A DNA stretch of 45,002 nt from Bacillota bacterium (GCA_014896485.1 JADBKH010000030.1:1-45002); one strand, 5' to 3'; positions 8,104 to 17,213 are shown, numbered from the stretch's first letter. Notes: generated by a model not told the origin, from the letters alone. Translations and numbers: made by a program.

Positions 8104-9447
8104 TCACCAAGCTTTCCTAGCAGTAGAAACTCCAGCCTCTCCAAGGTGTTGAGCCAATGCTTCAGCGATCGCATGGTCCTTTTGGCAATAGACCATTCGT
8201 CCGCCGCATAGTGTCGCGATCACTTGGCCCTGGCAGCGCCATCCCGCAAAAGGAGTGTTCGTGGCGCGGCTGAGAAAAGTCGACGGATCGACCTCACTTT
8301 CGATCTTTGGGTCGTACAAAAAGAGGTCAGCCGGCGCACCTGGCTGCACCCCAGGGAAGGGGAGGCCGAGGCAGCGGGCAGGAGCGACCGTCAATGCATC
8401 GAGCAAACGTGCCAATGGGAGGAGACCGGTAGCCACCCCATAGGTGAACAAGAGCGGAAAAGCGGTCTCCAGACCGACGGCGCCAAACGGTGCATCGATA
8501 AATCCACGCGCCTTTTCAGCTGCAGTGTGCGGGGCGTGATCGGTGGCGACGGCATCGATGGTTCCATCCCGCAATCCCTCCCACAACGCGGCTCGGTCCG
8601 CTTCCGTACGTAGGGGTGGATTGACCTTGGCAAGAGCAGCATACCCCGCACAGGCGTCCTCGGTCAGCAGCAGGTGATGTGGCGTCACCTCTGCAGTGAC
8701 CGGCAGGCCTGCACGCTTGGCTGCACGGATCATCGCCACTGAGGTCGCCGTGGAGAGGTGGGCCACATGCAACCGTGCCCCCGTCTGTGCGACAAGCGCC
8801 AGATCGCGCGCCAACATCGCTGTTTCGGCGACCTCGGGTTGCCCAAGCATGCCCAGCCGATAGGCCACTTCCCCTTCTGCCAATGGCGCCTGTCCCGAAA
8901 GACCACGATCTTCCTCATGTGCGATGATCACACTGCCCAACTGTCTGGCGTACTGCAAGGCGTGGTACATGCATGCAGCGTCTGCAACGCCGTCCCCATC
9001 ATCGGAGAAGGCGATGGCACCTTTTGCTTGCATCAGACCCATCTCGGTCAACCGTCTGCCCGCTCGCCCTTGGGTCAGTGCACCAATCGCGTAGATGTGG
9101 ATCGGCTCTTTCTCGGCTTTCAACAATAGATGTTCGAGCCGTTCTGGCGTGTCGATCGGAGGCTGTGTGTTGGGCATGGCACAGATCGACGTATAGCCGC
9201 CATGGGCCGCAGCACCTGCTGCCGTATGGATTGTCTCCTTGGCAGATTCCTCAAAATCCCGCAGATGGGTATGCAGGTCGAAAAGGCCGGGAAAGAGCCA
9301 GCAGCCGCGGAGATCGACATCGGACGGGGTTGTATCCGCCGACTCCCCCCAACGGATTTCGCGCACCAACCCGTCTTCGATGGTAATCGAAGCGATCCGC
9401 CCAACCTCTCCGGAGGCGCCCAGGCGGGCATTGATCAGCCTCAGCAC
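8104..9447 (-). CDS. pyrC: Dihydroorotase
   Basis: Cyclises carbamoyl aspartate to dihydroorotate. 447 residues, an amidohydrolase-fold class I enzyme. Metal ligands are visible in DLHTHLRD (H59, H61), AEVTPHHLLL and ATDHAPH. The family motif after the HxH is usually DPG or EPG; here it reads DFEES, a small deviation that leaves the metal histidines intact. The start is GTG 9447, which overlaps the end of pyrB by seven bases (GTGCTGA), with AAGGCGGG upstream. Coupled translation with pyrB is likely. Confidence 0.95.
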   Translation of the reverse strand: MLRLINARLGASGEVGRIASITIEDGLVREIRWGESADTTPSDVDLRGCWLFPGLFDLHTHLRDFEESAKETIHTAAGAAAHGGYTSICAMPNTQPPIDTPERLEHLLLKAEKEPIHIYAIGALTQGRAGRRLTEMGLMQAKGAIAFSDDGDGVADAACMYHALQYARQLGSVIIAHEEDRGLSGQAPLAEGEVAYRLGMLGQPEVAETAMLARDLALVAQTGARLHVAHLSTATSVAMIRAAKRAGLPVTAEVTPHHLLLTEDACAGYAALAKVNPPLRTEADRAALWEGLRDGTIDAVATDHAPHTAAEKARGFIDAPFGAVGLETAFPLLFTYGVATGLLPLARLLDALTVAPARCLGLPFPGVQPGAPADLFLYDPKIESEVDPSTFLSRATNTPFAGWRCQGQVIATLCGGRMVYCQKDHAIAEALAQHLGEAGVSTARKAW

Positions 9448-10388
9448 GCGATCCCGCCTTGCATCACCCAGCGCAACGCTGCCATTCGCACGAAGACACC
9501 GATCTGCATCTGGCGAAAGACCAAGGTTCGAGGATCACGCATCACAGCATCATCGATTTCGACCCCACGATTGACCGGCGCAGGGTGCAGGATAACCGCC
9601 TCTTCGCGTAGCAGCGCTGCCCGCTCAGACGTCATGCCAAAGCGTGCCCGGTACTCTCGCAGTGAAGGAATCAGCTCCTCTTCCATGCGTTCTCGCTGCA
9701 AACGCAACAGCAAGACGGCATCGACTTCGGGAAGCACAGGATCCGGGTCGGTCACCTGTTGCACCCAGGGCGGCAGCGGACCGAGCAGTGTTGCCGGACC
9801 GCTGGCCAGACAGATTGCGCCCTGACGATGCAATGCCCACAGGTCCGAACGCGCCACGCGGCTGTGCAGGAGATCGCCGAGGACGAGCACCTTTAAGCCG
9901 CGGATCTCGCCAAAGCGTTGTCGCAAGGCGAACAGGTCGATCAATGCCTGAGTCGGATGGGCATTGGTCCCATCACCGGCATTGATGACACGGGCCTGGA
10001 CACAAACTTGGGCCGCACGCCATGCTGCGCCAGCTTGCGGATGCCGCAAGACAATGACGTCGACACCCAACGCTTCCAACGCCGCAATCGTGTCTTCCAG
10101 GCTCTCCCCTTTGCGAATGCTGGCACTTTCCGCTTCCACAGCGAGCGTCTGTGCGCCAAGCAAGTGAGCAGCCTGCAAGAAGGCGTTGCGGGTACGGGTG
10201 CTCGGTTCGAAAAAGAGGGTCGCCACTGTGGTGCCATCGCGAAGGGTAGGCAAAGGCTCCTTCTCTGCCTGCAAGCGTGCCAACCAAGCAGCATCTTCCA
10301 ACAGGTGTTCGATGCTTCTATCCGATAGCATCGCCAGATCGATCAGATCAGCTTTTTGAGTCATGGACACCGGATCAGCTGCGATCAT
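9441..10388 (-). CDS. pyrB: Aspartate carbamoyltransferase catalytic subunit
   Basis: Condenses carbamoyl phosphate with aspartate, the committed step. 315 residues from ATG 10388, which has GAGG six bases upstream and overlaps the pyrR end. A second ATG at 10364 lies just after the pyrR stop but has a poor ribosome site. The carbamoyl-phosphate loop FFEPSTRTR, the HPTQALIDL motif and the C-terminal HPAPVNRGVEI segment are all present. No regulatory subunit gene (pyrI) is nearby, as usual in Bacilli. The uracil permease pyrP that sits between pyrR and pyrB in B. subtilis is absent. Confidence 0.95.
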   Translation of the reverse strand: MIAADPVSMTQKADLIDLAMLSDRSIEHLLEDAAWLARLQAEKEPLPTLRDGTTVATLFFEPSTRTRNAFLQAAHLLGAQTLAVEAESASIRKGESLEDTIAALEALGVDVIVLRHPQAGAAWRAAQVCVQARVINAGDGTNAHPTQALIDLFALRQRFGEIRGLKVLVLGDLLHSRVARSDLWALHRQGAICLASGPATLLGPLPPWVQQVTDPDPVLPEVDAVLLLRLQRERMEEELIPSLREYRARFGMTSERAALLREEAVILHPAPVNRGVEIDDAVMRDPRTLVFRQMQIGVFVRMAALRWVMQGGIAC

Positions 10389-10929
10389 GCGCCACCTCTT
10401 TTTCCTTTTCCGCTTGATGTCCCAGATAGACCCCATCCTGCCCATCGATCTCTGCAATGCGGACGGCGACATACTCCTGATGGGAGGTAGGCACATTTTT
10501 CCCCACAAAGTCGGGTCGAATGGGCAACTCACGGTGACCCCGATCGACCAAGATGGCCAATTGGACGCTTTGCGGGCGGCCGCAGTCGAAGAGTGCCTCG
10601 ATGGCTGCACGTACGGTTCGACCCGTAAAAAGCACATCGTCGACCAAGACGACCCGCTTGCCATCGACGGGCAAATCGAGAGGAGGTCGCGGAGCAGCAC
10701 CGTTTGTACGCTGATCGTCCCGGAAGGGGGAAACGTCGAGAGAAAAGGCCGGAACGACCTCCCCTTCCAAAGCCGACAGCACCGAGGCAAGCCGTTTGGC
10801 CAGGATGGGTCCGCGTCGTTCGATGCCGATCAACACCACGTTCTCGACACCTTGGTTGCGTTCAGCGATCTCATGCGCAATACGGGTCAAGGCACGGTGC
10901 ATCTGCGCAGCATCGAGGATCTCCGTCAT
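10375..10929 (-). CDS. pyrR: PyrR bifunctional attenuation regulator / uracil phosphoribosyltransferase
   Basis: Binds pyr mRNA when UMP or UTP is high and promotes termination upstream of the operon; it also has weak uracil phosphoribosyltransferase activity. 184 residues. The PRPP loop VVLVDDVLFTGRTV is at about 93-106. The start ATG 10929 follows a strong AAAAGGAGG. It is the first gene of the operon and lies directly behind an attenuator and a PyrR-binding loop (10951-11034), so it controls its own expression as well as the downstream genes. Confidence 0.97.
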   Translation of the reverse strand: MTEILDAAQMHRALTRIAHEIAERNQGVENVVLIGIERRGPILAKRLASVLSALEGEVVPAFSLDVSPFRDDQRTNGAAPRPPLDLPVDGKRVVLVDDVLFTGRTVRAAIEALFDCGRPQSVQLAILVDRGHRELPIRPDFVGKNVPTSHQEYVAVRIAEIDGQDGVYLGHQAEKEKEVAHDRS

Positions 10930-10950
10930 ACTTACACCTCCTTTTCGCGC

Positions 10951-10987
10951 AAAAAAACAGCTTCCTACGGTAGGCCGTAAGAAGCTG
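10951..10987 (-). terminator. pyr attenuator terminator hairpin
   Basis: On the minus strand a 13 bp stem (10975-10987 with 10958-10970) and a four-base loop is followed by seven T residues (10951-10957). It stands between rluD and pyrR, 22 bases before the pyrR start codon. This is a textbook intrinsic terminator in the position of the B. subtilis 5' pyr attenuator. Confidence 0.92.
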
Positions 10988-11011
10988 TTGACTGTGCCAC
11001 AGCCGGCGTCC

Positions 11012-11034
11012 TTACTAGCCTCACGGGACTAGTT
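11012..11034 (-). promoter_or_regulatory. PyrR-binding loop
   Basis: The minus strand reads ACTAGTCCCGTGAGGCTAGT, a short stem with a purine-rich loop. It matches the known PyrR target ARUCCNGNGAGGYU (AGUCCCGUGAGGCU, positions about 11017-11031). It begins right after the rluD stop codon and precedes the attenuator hairpin, so a transcript coming from rluD would be tested here. PyrR bound to this anti-antiterminator should favour the terminator. Confidence 0.93.
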
Positions 11035-12012
11035 TCAAGGGCCTTGTTCGATTTGTGCCACTATAGCGCTCGCCTCGGCCGTTGTCAATGACCCTTCTGC
11101 CCAGACCCGTACCGCCTCAAAAAGAGGAGGAGGCGGCACATCAAACGAGAGCCATCTCCCTGAAAGGGGATGCTGAAAGCCGAGGTGTGCAGCATGAAGC
11201 AGCTGCCCGCCAACCGGAAAAGGCAGACGATGCGGATTGTAGAGTGGATCGCCCAGCAGTGGATGACCGACGGCAGCCAGATGCACCCGCACCTGATGGG
11301 TGCGGCCGGTTTCAAGGCGCAAATACAGCAATGCTGCTTTGGGATATTGTGCGATCACCTCAAAGTGAGTGATGGCAGGGCGACCAGAAGAAGTGACTGC
11401 CATACGTCGCCGATGGCTGGGATCGCGCCCGATCGGTGCTTCGATGCGGCCACCAGGTTGTGAAAAGAGCCCTTCCGCCAATGCCAGGTACGCGCGCTCA
11501 ATGCTGTGCTTTTTGAATTGTGCTCCCAGTCCCCGCATGGCTGCATCGTTCTTGGCGACGACGAGCAGACCTGAGGTCTCCTTGTCGATACGGTGCACAA
11601 TGCCGGGACGCTCCTCTCCATTGATGACCGGCAGCTGGTCGCCGCAGTGCGCCAGCAGTGCATGGACCAACGTATGTGCGGTGACCCCCGCCCCAGGATG
11701 AACCACCATCCCCCTCGGTTTGTTGAGGACCAACAGGGCCTCGTATTCGTACACAATCTCCAGGGGAATCGGCTCCGCCTGCAGCCGAGTCGCCTGGACG
11801 GGTGGCACCGAAAGGACAAGGCGATCTCCCACCTTCAGACGAGTTGAAGGCTTCGCTGGATGCCCATTGAGCAGACAGCTGCCCTGCACAATCCACTGCT
11901 GAAGTTGCTGGCGAGAGAAAGCCTCCAGCTGTGATGCCAAGAAACGGTCGAGCCGTTGCCCTGCCGCCTCCGACGGGACGAAAAGTTGCTGTGGCTGCGC
12001 CTCTACGTTCAC
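11035..12012 (-). CDS. rluD: RluD-family rRNA pseudouridine synthase (YlyB)
   Basis: Large-subunit rRNA pseudouridine synthase. 325 residues with an N-terminal S4 RNA-binding domain (about 18-80) and a catalytic domain holding the conserved HRIDKETSGLL motif, with catalytic D143. The B. subtilis equivalent, ylyB, lies in the same place between lspA and pyrR. The start GTG 12012 overlaps the lspA stop (GTGA), with GGGAGG about 10 bases upstream. The exact uridine targets cannot be read from sequence. Confidence 0.93.
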   Translation of the reverse strand: MNVEAQPQQLFVPSEAAGQRLDRFLASQLEAFSRQQLQQWIVQGSCLLNGHPAKPSTRLKVGDRLVLSVPPVQATRLQAEPIPLEIVYEYEALLVLNKPRGMVVHPGAGVTAHTLVHALLAHCGDQLPVINGEERPGIVHRIDKETSGLLVVAKNDAAMRGLGAQFKKHSIERAYLALAEGLFSQPGGRIEAPIGRDPSHRRRMAVTSSGRPAITHFEVIAQYPKAALLYLRLETGRTHQVRVHLAAVGHPLLGDPLYNPHRLPFPVGGQLLHAAHLGFQHPLSGRWLSFDVPPPPLFEAVRVWAEGSLTTAEASAIVAQIEQGP

Positions 12013-12515
12013 TGCGGCGTATCCTCCCGCGCCTGTTCTGGCATAGACGAGGAAGATGCCTTTTGCTCCGACAGACGATCGTTTTGGAGGGCAGAAAGAA
12101 AGAGCAGAATGGCCCCAATGGTCACGCAGGTGTCGGCGATGTTAAAGACGGGAAAGCGCACGAATTGCACCGCGATGAAATCGACCACTTCGCCCCATAG
12201 AACCCGATCGACGAAATTACCGACTGCTCCCGCCAGCAGCAATCCCAAAGCAATGCGCAGCAACGGCCTTGCGTGGCGCCAGTGCCATGCGGCGTACAGG
12301 AGCGCCATCGAGATGAGCGTCGCGATGGTGATAAAAAGGGGTTGGGCCTGTTGCAAAATGCCGAAGGCGGCACCCGTATTGCGCGTCGACCAAAAAGAAA
12401 GGATTCCGGGTACGACTGTCACTTGTTCTCCAAGCGTAAGGTGGAACATGATCCAGTACTTGCTCACTCGATCGAGTGCCCATCCCAGAATCGCTACGAT
12501 CAAAAAAAGACCCAC
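12009..12515 (-). CDS. lspA: Lipoprotein signal peptidase II
   Basis: Membrane aspartyl protease that cuts the signal peptide from prolipoproteins. 168 residues with four predicted transmembrane helices. The catalytic aspartates are D103 in GNFVDR and D128 in FNIADT, and the NTGAAFG motif is near 46-52. The tail is hydrophilic and slightly long. GTG 12515 follows GGAG at about six bases. It is coupled to rluD by a four-base overlap. Confidence 0.95.
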   Translation of the reverse strand: MGLFLIVAILGWALDRVSKYWIMFHLTLGEQVTVVPGILSFWSTRNTGAAFGILQQAQPLFITIATLISMALLYAAWHWRHARPLLRIALGLLLAGAVGNFVDRVLWGEVVDFIAVQFVRFPVFNIADTCVTIGAILLFLSALQNDRLSEQKASSSSMPEQAREDTPQ

Positions 12516-12550
12516 GTCTTCTCCAACCCTTCGGGAATCTGTGGATCCAT

Positions 12551-12576
12551 TGTAACATACTGCTGTAACATACTGC
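12551..12576. repeat. Perfect 13-base tandem repeat upstream of lspA
   Basis: TGTAACATACTGC occurs twice head to tail (12551-12563 and 12564-12576) in the 95-base gap between ylyA and lspA. On the coding strand the second copy ends in TACAAT, which resembles a -10 hexamer, but no good -35 is seen at 17 bases. It could be a promoter duplication, a regulator site or slippage. Confidence 0.6.
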
Positions 12577-12610
12577 CCGGTCTTGGCCTTTCAGCCTCTC
12601 TACATCGGGG

Positions 12611-13258
12611 TCACTCGAACTGCCGTCGATCGGCTTCAGCGCGATAATCACGGGCATCTCCGGATAAGTCCGTGATGAAGTATCCGTCTAGCTCTTCTAC
12701 TGCACCGATCGTCTCTTCCCGTAGATCCTGATAGTCTAGCAGTCCCGAAAAGCTAGAGGTACCATACCGTTCGACGTCTTGCCACGCGTCTTCCTGATCG
12801 TACTCCACTTCCCCGTCGCGACGTTCCCGCCTCCAGGGAATGCCCAGTACCTCTTCTTCGACCGGACGTCCATCGGCAGGACGGTTCTGGACCTGTCGCG
12901 CGCAATCGATGCAGAGGGTCGCCCACGGCTGTGCGTACAGCCGTGCCGAGGAGATGGGGCGATAGCAGCGGGTACACTGCCCATACTCTCCAGAAGACAA
13001 GCGCTGCAGCGCCTCATCGACAGCAGCCAAGTGACGTTGCGTATCTTCCCGCAATGCAAAGTCTTTCCCCCGTTCGAAAACTTCCGTACCCATATCGGCG
13101 GGATGATTATCGTACGCCGAGAGCTCGCCGATCGCTTCCCCCATCGTCTCATGCAATCCAAATGATCCGCTGTGTACCAGCAACGCCTCGGTCCGCTGCT
13201 TCTCGAGCAACAGTGCTTCTTCCAGATTGTGCCGGTCCTTTGCTGAAAGCACACGCAT
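12611..13258 (-). CDS. ylyA: DksA/TraR-type zinc-finger protein, YlyA/YteA sporulation family
   Basis: 215 residues. An N-terminal helical, charged region precedes a DksA/TraR C4 zinc finger with C95, C98, C116 and C119 (CTRC...CIDC), then an acidic tail. In B. subtilis YlyA lies between ileS and lspA, as here, and modulates sigma-G-dependent transcription late in sporulation. Its position near the spore sigma genes fits. ATG 13258 is preceded by GAGGTGAGGG. Family and position are clear; the regulatory role is taken from the homologue. Confidence 0.85.
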   Translation of the reverse strand: MRVLSAKDRHNLEEALLLEKQRTEALLVHSGSFGLHETMGEAIGELSAYDNHPADMGTEVFERGKDFALREDTQRHLAAVDEALQRLSSGEYGQCTRCYRPISSARLYAQPWATLCIDCARQVQNRPADGRPVEEEVLGIPWRRERRDGEVEYDQEDAWQDVERYGTSSFSGLLDYQDLREETIGAVEELDGYFITDLSGDARDYRAEADRRQFE

Positions 13259-13290
13259 ACCCTCACCTCTGCATCTTGGCCTTCCTCGCC

Positions 13291-13686
13291 TTACGGAAGC
13301 GGGCTGCTGCCTTGCAACTGGGCATTGACGATGCGCACCAGGTCCGCGATGAACGTACCAATCACAGGCAGATTGAGCACCTCCAGGCGTTCCAGCACGA
13401 CGACCGCTACGGCGGCGAGGAGGGTAAACCCCACACCGATGCCGACCCCGCGTGCCAATCCGCCCAACAGGTTGACCAAAAGCAACCGACCGGGATGACT
13501 GGTAAGCAACGCAATGTCTTGGAGATTGCTGCGCTGCAGCATCTTTGCCAGTTGTTGCACCTCACGGGTGAGCAGCCGTACCTCTTGGGAAGAAGCCGCT
13601 TCATCCGAACCCGTTGCAGAAGGCGTCCCGCTCCCGTCTGTAGTCTGCCCGCAAGAGTGGGTCGCGCTCTGGAATTTTTCGCTCAT
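13291..13686 (-). CDS. DUF5665 membrane protein
   Basis: 131 residues. A polar N-terminal part (about 1-45) ends in a short helix, then a conserved segment with LLLVNLLGGLARGVGIGVGFT and, further on, LNLPVIGTFIADLVRIV. One strongly hydrophobic helix (about 80-100) is likely membrane-embedded. This matches the DUF5665 pattern in Firmicutes. The function is unknown. It lies between ileS and ylyA, 38 bases after ileS, and probably shares its transcript. ATG 13686 has AAGGTAGGG upstream. Confidence 0.75.
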   Translation of the reverse strand: MSEKFQSATHSCGQTTDGSGTPSATGSDEAASSQEVRLLTREVQQLAKMLQRSNLQDIALLTSHPGRLLLVNLLGGLARGVGIGVGFTLLAAVAVVVLERLEVLNLPVIGTFIADLVRIVNAQLQGSSPLP

Positions 13687-13724
13687 GCATCCCTACCTTG
13701 CCTCGAAGATGTGTTGAAGGGTCC

Positions 13725-16499
13725 TTACGCGTCATTGCCCATGGCAACCGAAGCGTCGTAGGCGGCAACCGCTTCCACACACCGCCGACAGAGATCGGGC
13801 TCTTCCGCCACGCTGCCCACCTCGTCTAAGACGCGTCGGCAGCGCTGGCACTGTCGTCCTTGCGCAGGCACGACAGAAAGCTCCCACACATCGCCGTCAC
13901 GACATTCCACCTGGGAGACAATAAACAGCTCCGCCAGTTCTTCTTCTCCCAAGGCGTAGCGGCGCTCCTGCGGCGGCAACGTCAAACAGACCTTGGCCTG
14001 CAAGGAGTTGCCCAACCACCCTTTCTGGCGTTCCCGTTCCAAAGCTCCCAGCACTTCATCGCGCCACTGCATCAACTGTTTCCACTGTGCGGCATCGACA
14101 ATTGGATCGGGAAGTTGCGGCCAACTGGCAAGCTGAGCAAACGGCGTTTGCCGGGCAGGGAAGTAGGACCAAACTTCCTCCATCGTATGCGGAATCAGCG
14201 GAGTCAGCAGGCGTGTAAGTGCATCTGCAGTAAGATAGAGTACGGTCTGGGCAGCACGGCGACCGAGGGAGCCAGGCTCGTCACAGTAGAGTCTATCCTT
14301 GAGGAGATCATAATAGAAGGCGCTCAAGAAGCTCGTCGAAAACTGGTTGAGCAGCCGATAGGCCGTATCAAAGGCATAAGCCTCATAGGCTTCGCCCACC
14401 TCTTCGACGAGTTGAGCCAGCGTGTGCAGTGCGTAACGATCAACCGCACGCATCTGTGCCGGATCGACCGCGAGATCGGGCGTGAAATCGTACAGGTTGC
14501 CGAGTGCAAAGCGCAAGGTGTTGCGAAACTTGCGGTAGACTTCGGAGACCTGTGTCAACAGAGTATCTGAAATGCGTACGTCTGCCGTGTAATCGCTGGA
14601 AGCCACCCACAACCGCAAGATGTCCGCACCATACTTGCGGATGACTTCGCCCGGATCGACAACATTTCCCAAGGATTTGTGCATCTGGTGTCCTTCACCG
14701 TCGAGGACCCACCCATGCGTGAGCACTTGACGATACGGAGCTTTTCCGGTTGTAGCGACCGCCGTCAGCAGGGAAGACTGAAACCATCCGCGGTACTGGT
14801 CACTGCCTTCCAGATAGAGATCGGCGGGCCGGCCGAGTTCAGGCCGTTGTGCCAAGACACCGGCATGGGTAGAGCCGGAGTCGAACCAGACGTCCATGAT
14901 ATCGCTCTCTTTGCGAAACGAGGCACCTCCGCAGTGGGGGCAAGCGGTCTGCGGGGGAAGCAACGCTTCCGCCGGTTGTGTAAACCAGATCTCGGTTCCC
15001 GAGGTTTCGACCAGCGCCGCAATGTGATCGACAATCTCTTTTTCTGCCAGGATGGCGCCACAGTCGTTGCAATAAAAGACAGGAATGGGCACGCCCCACA
15101 CACGCTGGCGGGAGATACACCAGTCTTGACGCTCCGCCACCATGTTGTGCATCCGCACTTCGCCCCATGCAGGACGCCAGATCACTTCGCCGATGGCGTT
15201 CAGCGCCTTTTCGCGAAATCCCTCTACAGAAGCGAACCATTGCTCGGTCGCCCGAAACAGGACAGGTCCCTTACAGCGCCAGCAGTGGGGGTAGCTGTGT
15301 GTAATCGTTTCCTGTGCCAGCAAAGCGCCGCGCGCTTGCAGCAAGGCGATCACAGACTGATTTGCGTCAGTGTAGTACTGCCCAGCAAACGGTGCAGCTT
15401 CTGCGGTGAAACGGCCCTCCTCATCGATAGGTGCCTCGATCGGCAGACGATAGGCGATGCCCACCCTGTAGTCGTCTTCGCCATGACCCGGTGCGGTATG
15501 CACAAGGCCCGTCCCTTGTTCGGCCGTCACATGCTCGCCCAAGACGAGCGGGACGCGCCGATCGTAAAAGGGATGCTGCAACAAGATGCCTTCCAATTGG
15601 CGCCCTTGGAAGCGCTCTTTGACCTGCAAAGGTGTTCCCGTCACCTCAGAGAGCTGCGCCAAGCGGCTTTCGGCCACCAGCCAACGATTGCCTGCTGGCG
15701 TTTCTGCCAGAACATAGACGAGGTCTGGGTGTGCAGCGACCGCCTGGTTGGCGGGCAACGTCCACGGCGTCGTCGTCCAGATGACGACAACCGTTGCAGC
15801 GGACAGCACTCCTTTTCCGTCTGCAACAGGGAAACCGACATATATCGAGAGGGAAGGATCCTCTTTGTACTCGATCTCTGCTTCGGCTTCCGCCGTCTTA
15901 CAACTGGGACACCAAAAGACTGGCTTACGGCCTTTGTAGATGTAACCGTCGGCCAGCATGGTACCAAAAAGGCGCAGCTGTGCAGCTTCAAAGGGCGGGG
16001 TAAGGGTGAGGTAGGGATGCTCCCAATCGCCCAGAACACCCAGCTGTTGAAACTGCTCCTTCTGCCGCTCAACCCAGCGCAAGGCGTAGGTGCGGCAGTG
16101 TTCGCGAAATGCTACAACGCCGAGGCTCTCTTTGGCGATACCCTCGGTCTTCTCGATCTGGTGCTCAATCGGCAAGCCATGGGTATCCCACCCGGGTACA
16201 TACGGTGCATCAAAGCCACGCAGCGTTTTATAACGTACGATCATGTCTTTGAGAATTTTGTTCAACGCCGTACCCACATGAATATAGCCGTCAGCATACG
16301 GGGGGCCATCGTGGAGAATGAACTTTGGTGCCCCTTGACGCGCCTGGCGGATTTGCTCATACAGGTGCGCTTCGGCCCACTCTTTCTGGCGGATTGGCTC
16401 TTGTCGGGCCAATCCCGCACGCATGGGAAAGCGCGTCTTGGGAAGGCAGAGGGTTGCGTCGTACGTCTTGCCCCCTGCCGGTTTTTCTTCTTTGCCCAA
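13725..16499 (-). CDS. ileS: Isoleucyl-tRNA synthetase
   Basis: Charges tRNA-Ile. 924 residues. The class I signature is [12 protein letters not shown] (HVGT in place of HIGH) and the second signature is MHKSLGN in place of KMSKS; both variants occur in the family. An editing domain with [10 protein letters not shown] follows the first signature, and the C-terminal zinc finger has two C-x2-C pairs (CQRC, CRRC). The start chosen is TTG 16499, which has GGGAGGG six bases upstream and gives the normal length. ATGs at 16541 and 16568 lie inside or just after a terminator hairpin and have no ribosome site. The gene heads a run through rluD. Confidence 0.95.
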   Translation of the reverse strand: MGKEEKPAGGKTYDATLCLPKTRFPMRAGLARQEPIRQKEWAEAHLYEQIRQARQGAPKFILHDGPPYADGYIHVGTALNKILKDMIVRYKTLRGFDAPYVPGWDTHGLPIEHQIEKTEGIAKESLGVVAFREHCRTYALRWVERQKEQFQQLGVLGDWEHPYLTLTPPFEAAQLRLFGTMLADGYIYKGRKPVFWCPSCKTAEAEAEIEYKEDPSLSIYVGFPVADGKGVLSAATVVVIWTTTPWTLPANQAVAAHPDLVYVLAETPAGNRWLVAESRLAQLSEVTGTPLQVKERFQGRQLEGILLQHPFYDRRVPLVLGEHVTAEQGTGLVHTAPGHGEDDYRVGIAYRLPIEAPIDEEGRFTAEAAPFAGQYYTDANQSVIALLQARGALLAQETITHSYPHCWRCKGPVLFRATEQWFASVEGFREKALNAIGEVIWRPAWGEVRMHNMVAERQDWCISRQRVWGVPIPVFYCNDCGAILAEKEIVDHIAALVETSGTEIWFTQPAEALLPPQTACPHCGGASFRKESDIMDVWFDSGSTHAGVLAQRPELGRPADLYLEGSDQYRGWFQSSLLTAVATTGKAPYRQVLTHGWVLDGEGHQMHKSLGNVVDPGEVIRKYGADILRLWVASSDYTADVRISDTLLTQVSEVYRKFRNTLRFALGNLYDFTPDLAVDPAQMRAVDRYALHTLAQLVEEVGEAYEAYAFDTAYRLLNQFSTSFLSAFYYDLLKDRLYCDEPGSLGRRAAQTVLYLTADALTRLLTPLIPHTMEEVWSYFPARQTPFAQLASWPQLPDPIVDAAQWKQLMQWRDEVLGALERERQKGWLGNSLQAKVCLTLPPQERRYALGEEELAELFIVSQVECRDGDVWELSVVPAQGRQCQRCRRVLDEVGSVAEEPDLCRRCVEAVAAYDASVAMGNDA

Positions 16500-16522
16500 C
16501 CCGATCCCTCCCGTCCTCTGTC

Positions 16523-16534
16523 CACGATACCACC
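16523..16534 (-). promoter_or_regulatory. T-box-like sequence upstream of ileS (doubtful)
   Basis: The minus strand reads GGTGGTATCGTG, matching the conserved T-box element GGUGGUACCGCG at 10 of 12 positions. ileS genes of Firmicutes are often T-box controlled. However, it lies after the terminator hairpin rather than overlapping its 5' arm, and only about 57 bases separate the hairpin from divIVA, too little for a normal stem I. It may be a decayed leader or chance. Confidence 0.2.
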
Positions 16535-16545
16535 GAACCATGATA

Positions 16546-16577
16546 CGAAAAACCTTCTTCGCAGTCACGAAGAAGGC
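16546..16577 (-). terminator. Intrinsic terminator between divIVA and ileS
   Basis: A perfect 9 bp stem (CCTTCTTCG with CGAAGAAGG) and six-base loop is followed on the minus strand by TTTTT. It ends divIVA transcripts or works as an attenuator for ileS, whose start codon is about 50 bases further on. No clear promoter is visible between the hairpin and ileS. Confidence 0.85.
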
Positions 16578-16634
16578 CCTGCACCCTTTGAAGAACCATC
16601 TGCGCCATGGCCAAGACGCTATTCTACCTGTCGT

Positions 16635-17141
16635 TTATCCTTCCGGCAACGAGGCGGAAGACTCGTCGGTCGCGGCAGCCTCTGCTGTGATCTCTTCCCA
16701 TTCCTGGGATTCCAACAACTCCAACTGGGCCTTGAGCAGTGCGTGAAAACGAGCCTTAAATGCAGCTGCCGACCGGCGCACGTTTTCCGCTTCCATCGTT
16801 ATTTCACGCGACTTGGCCAGCGCTTCGTTGACAATGCGGTTGGCATTTTTCTCTGCCTCACGGATGACCAGCTGTGCTTCCTTATTTGCGTTGTTGCGCA
16901 CATCATCTGCCGTCTGTTGCGCGACAACGAGCGTCTTCTGCAGGGCTTCTTCTAAGTTGGCATAGTGACGCAAGCGCTCTTCGAGCTCGGCATTCCGCTC
17001 TTCCAGATCGTGTTTTTCGCGCAGGACTTGCTCATAATCCCGAATGACGCGGTCGAGAAATTCATTGACCTCATCTTCATCATAACCGCGAAAAGCGTGC
17101 CCAAACTCCTGATTGTGAATATCCAAAGGCGTCAGTGGCAA
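16635..17141 (-). CDS. divIVA: Cell division / polar scaffold protein DivIVA
   Basis: 168 residues from TTG 17141, giving the family start MPLTPLDIHNQEF. An in-frame GTG three codons up (17150) is possible. The N-terminal membrane-curvature-binding domain (LDIHNQEFGHAFRGYDEDEVNEFLD... pattern, shown here by LDIHNQEF and FRGYDEDEVNEFLD) is followed by a long coiled coil (about 30-145) and an acidic tail. DivIVA gathers at curved septal and polar membranes, placing Min proteins in vegetative cells and helping anchor the chromosome in sporulation. It has its own promoter-like site and is bracketed by terminators. Confidence 0.95.
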   Translation of the reverse strand: MPLTPLDIHNQEFGHAFRGYDEDEVNEFLDRVIRDYEQVLREKHDLEERNAELEERLRHYANLEEALQKTLVVAQQTADDVRNNANKEAQLVIREAEKNANRIVNEALAKSREITMEAENVRRSAAAFKARFHALLKAQLELLESQEWEEITAEAAATDESSASLPEG

Positions 17142-17213
17142 CGACCTCACCCCTTCACCTACTTAGCTCGAGTGGTTCCTACACATTGCGTCATTCTACC
17201 CTTCTTTACTCTC

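Noticed and set aside
14679-16955. 758-codon open frame on the plus strand
   Set aside because: It lies exactly opposite ileS and the end of divIVA, has no recognisable domain and no ribosome site, and is explained by the codon bias of the real gene.
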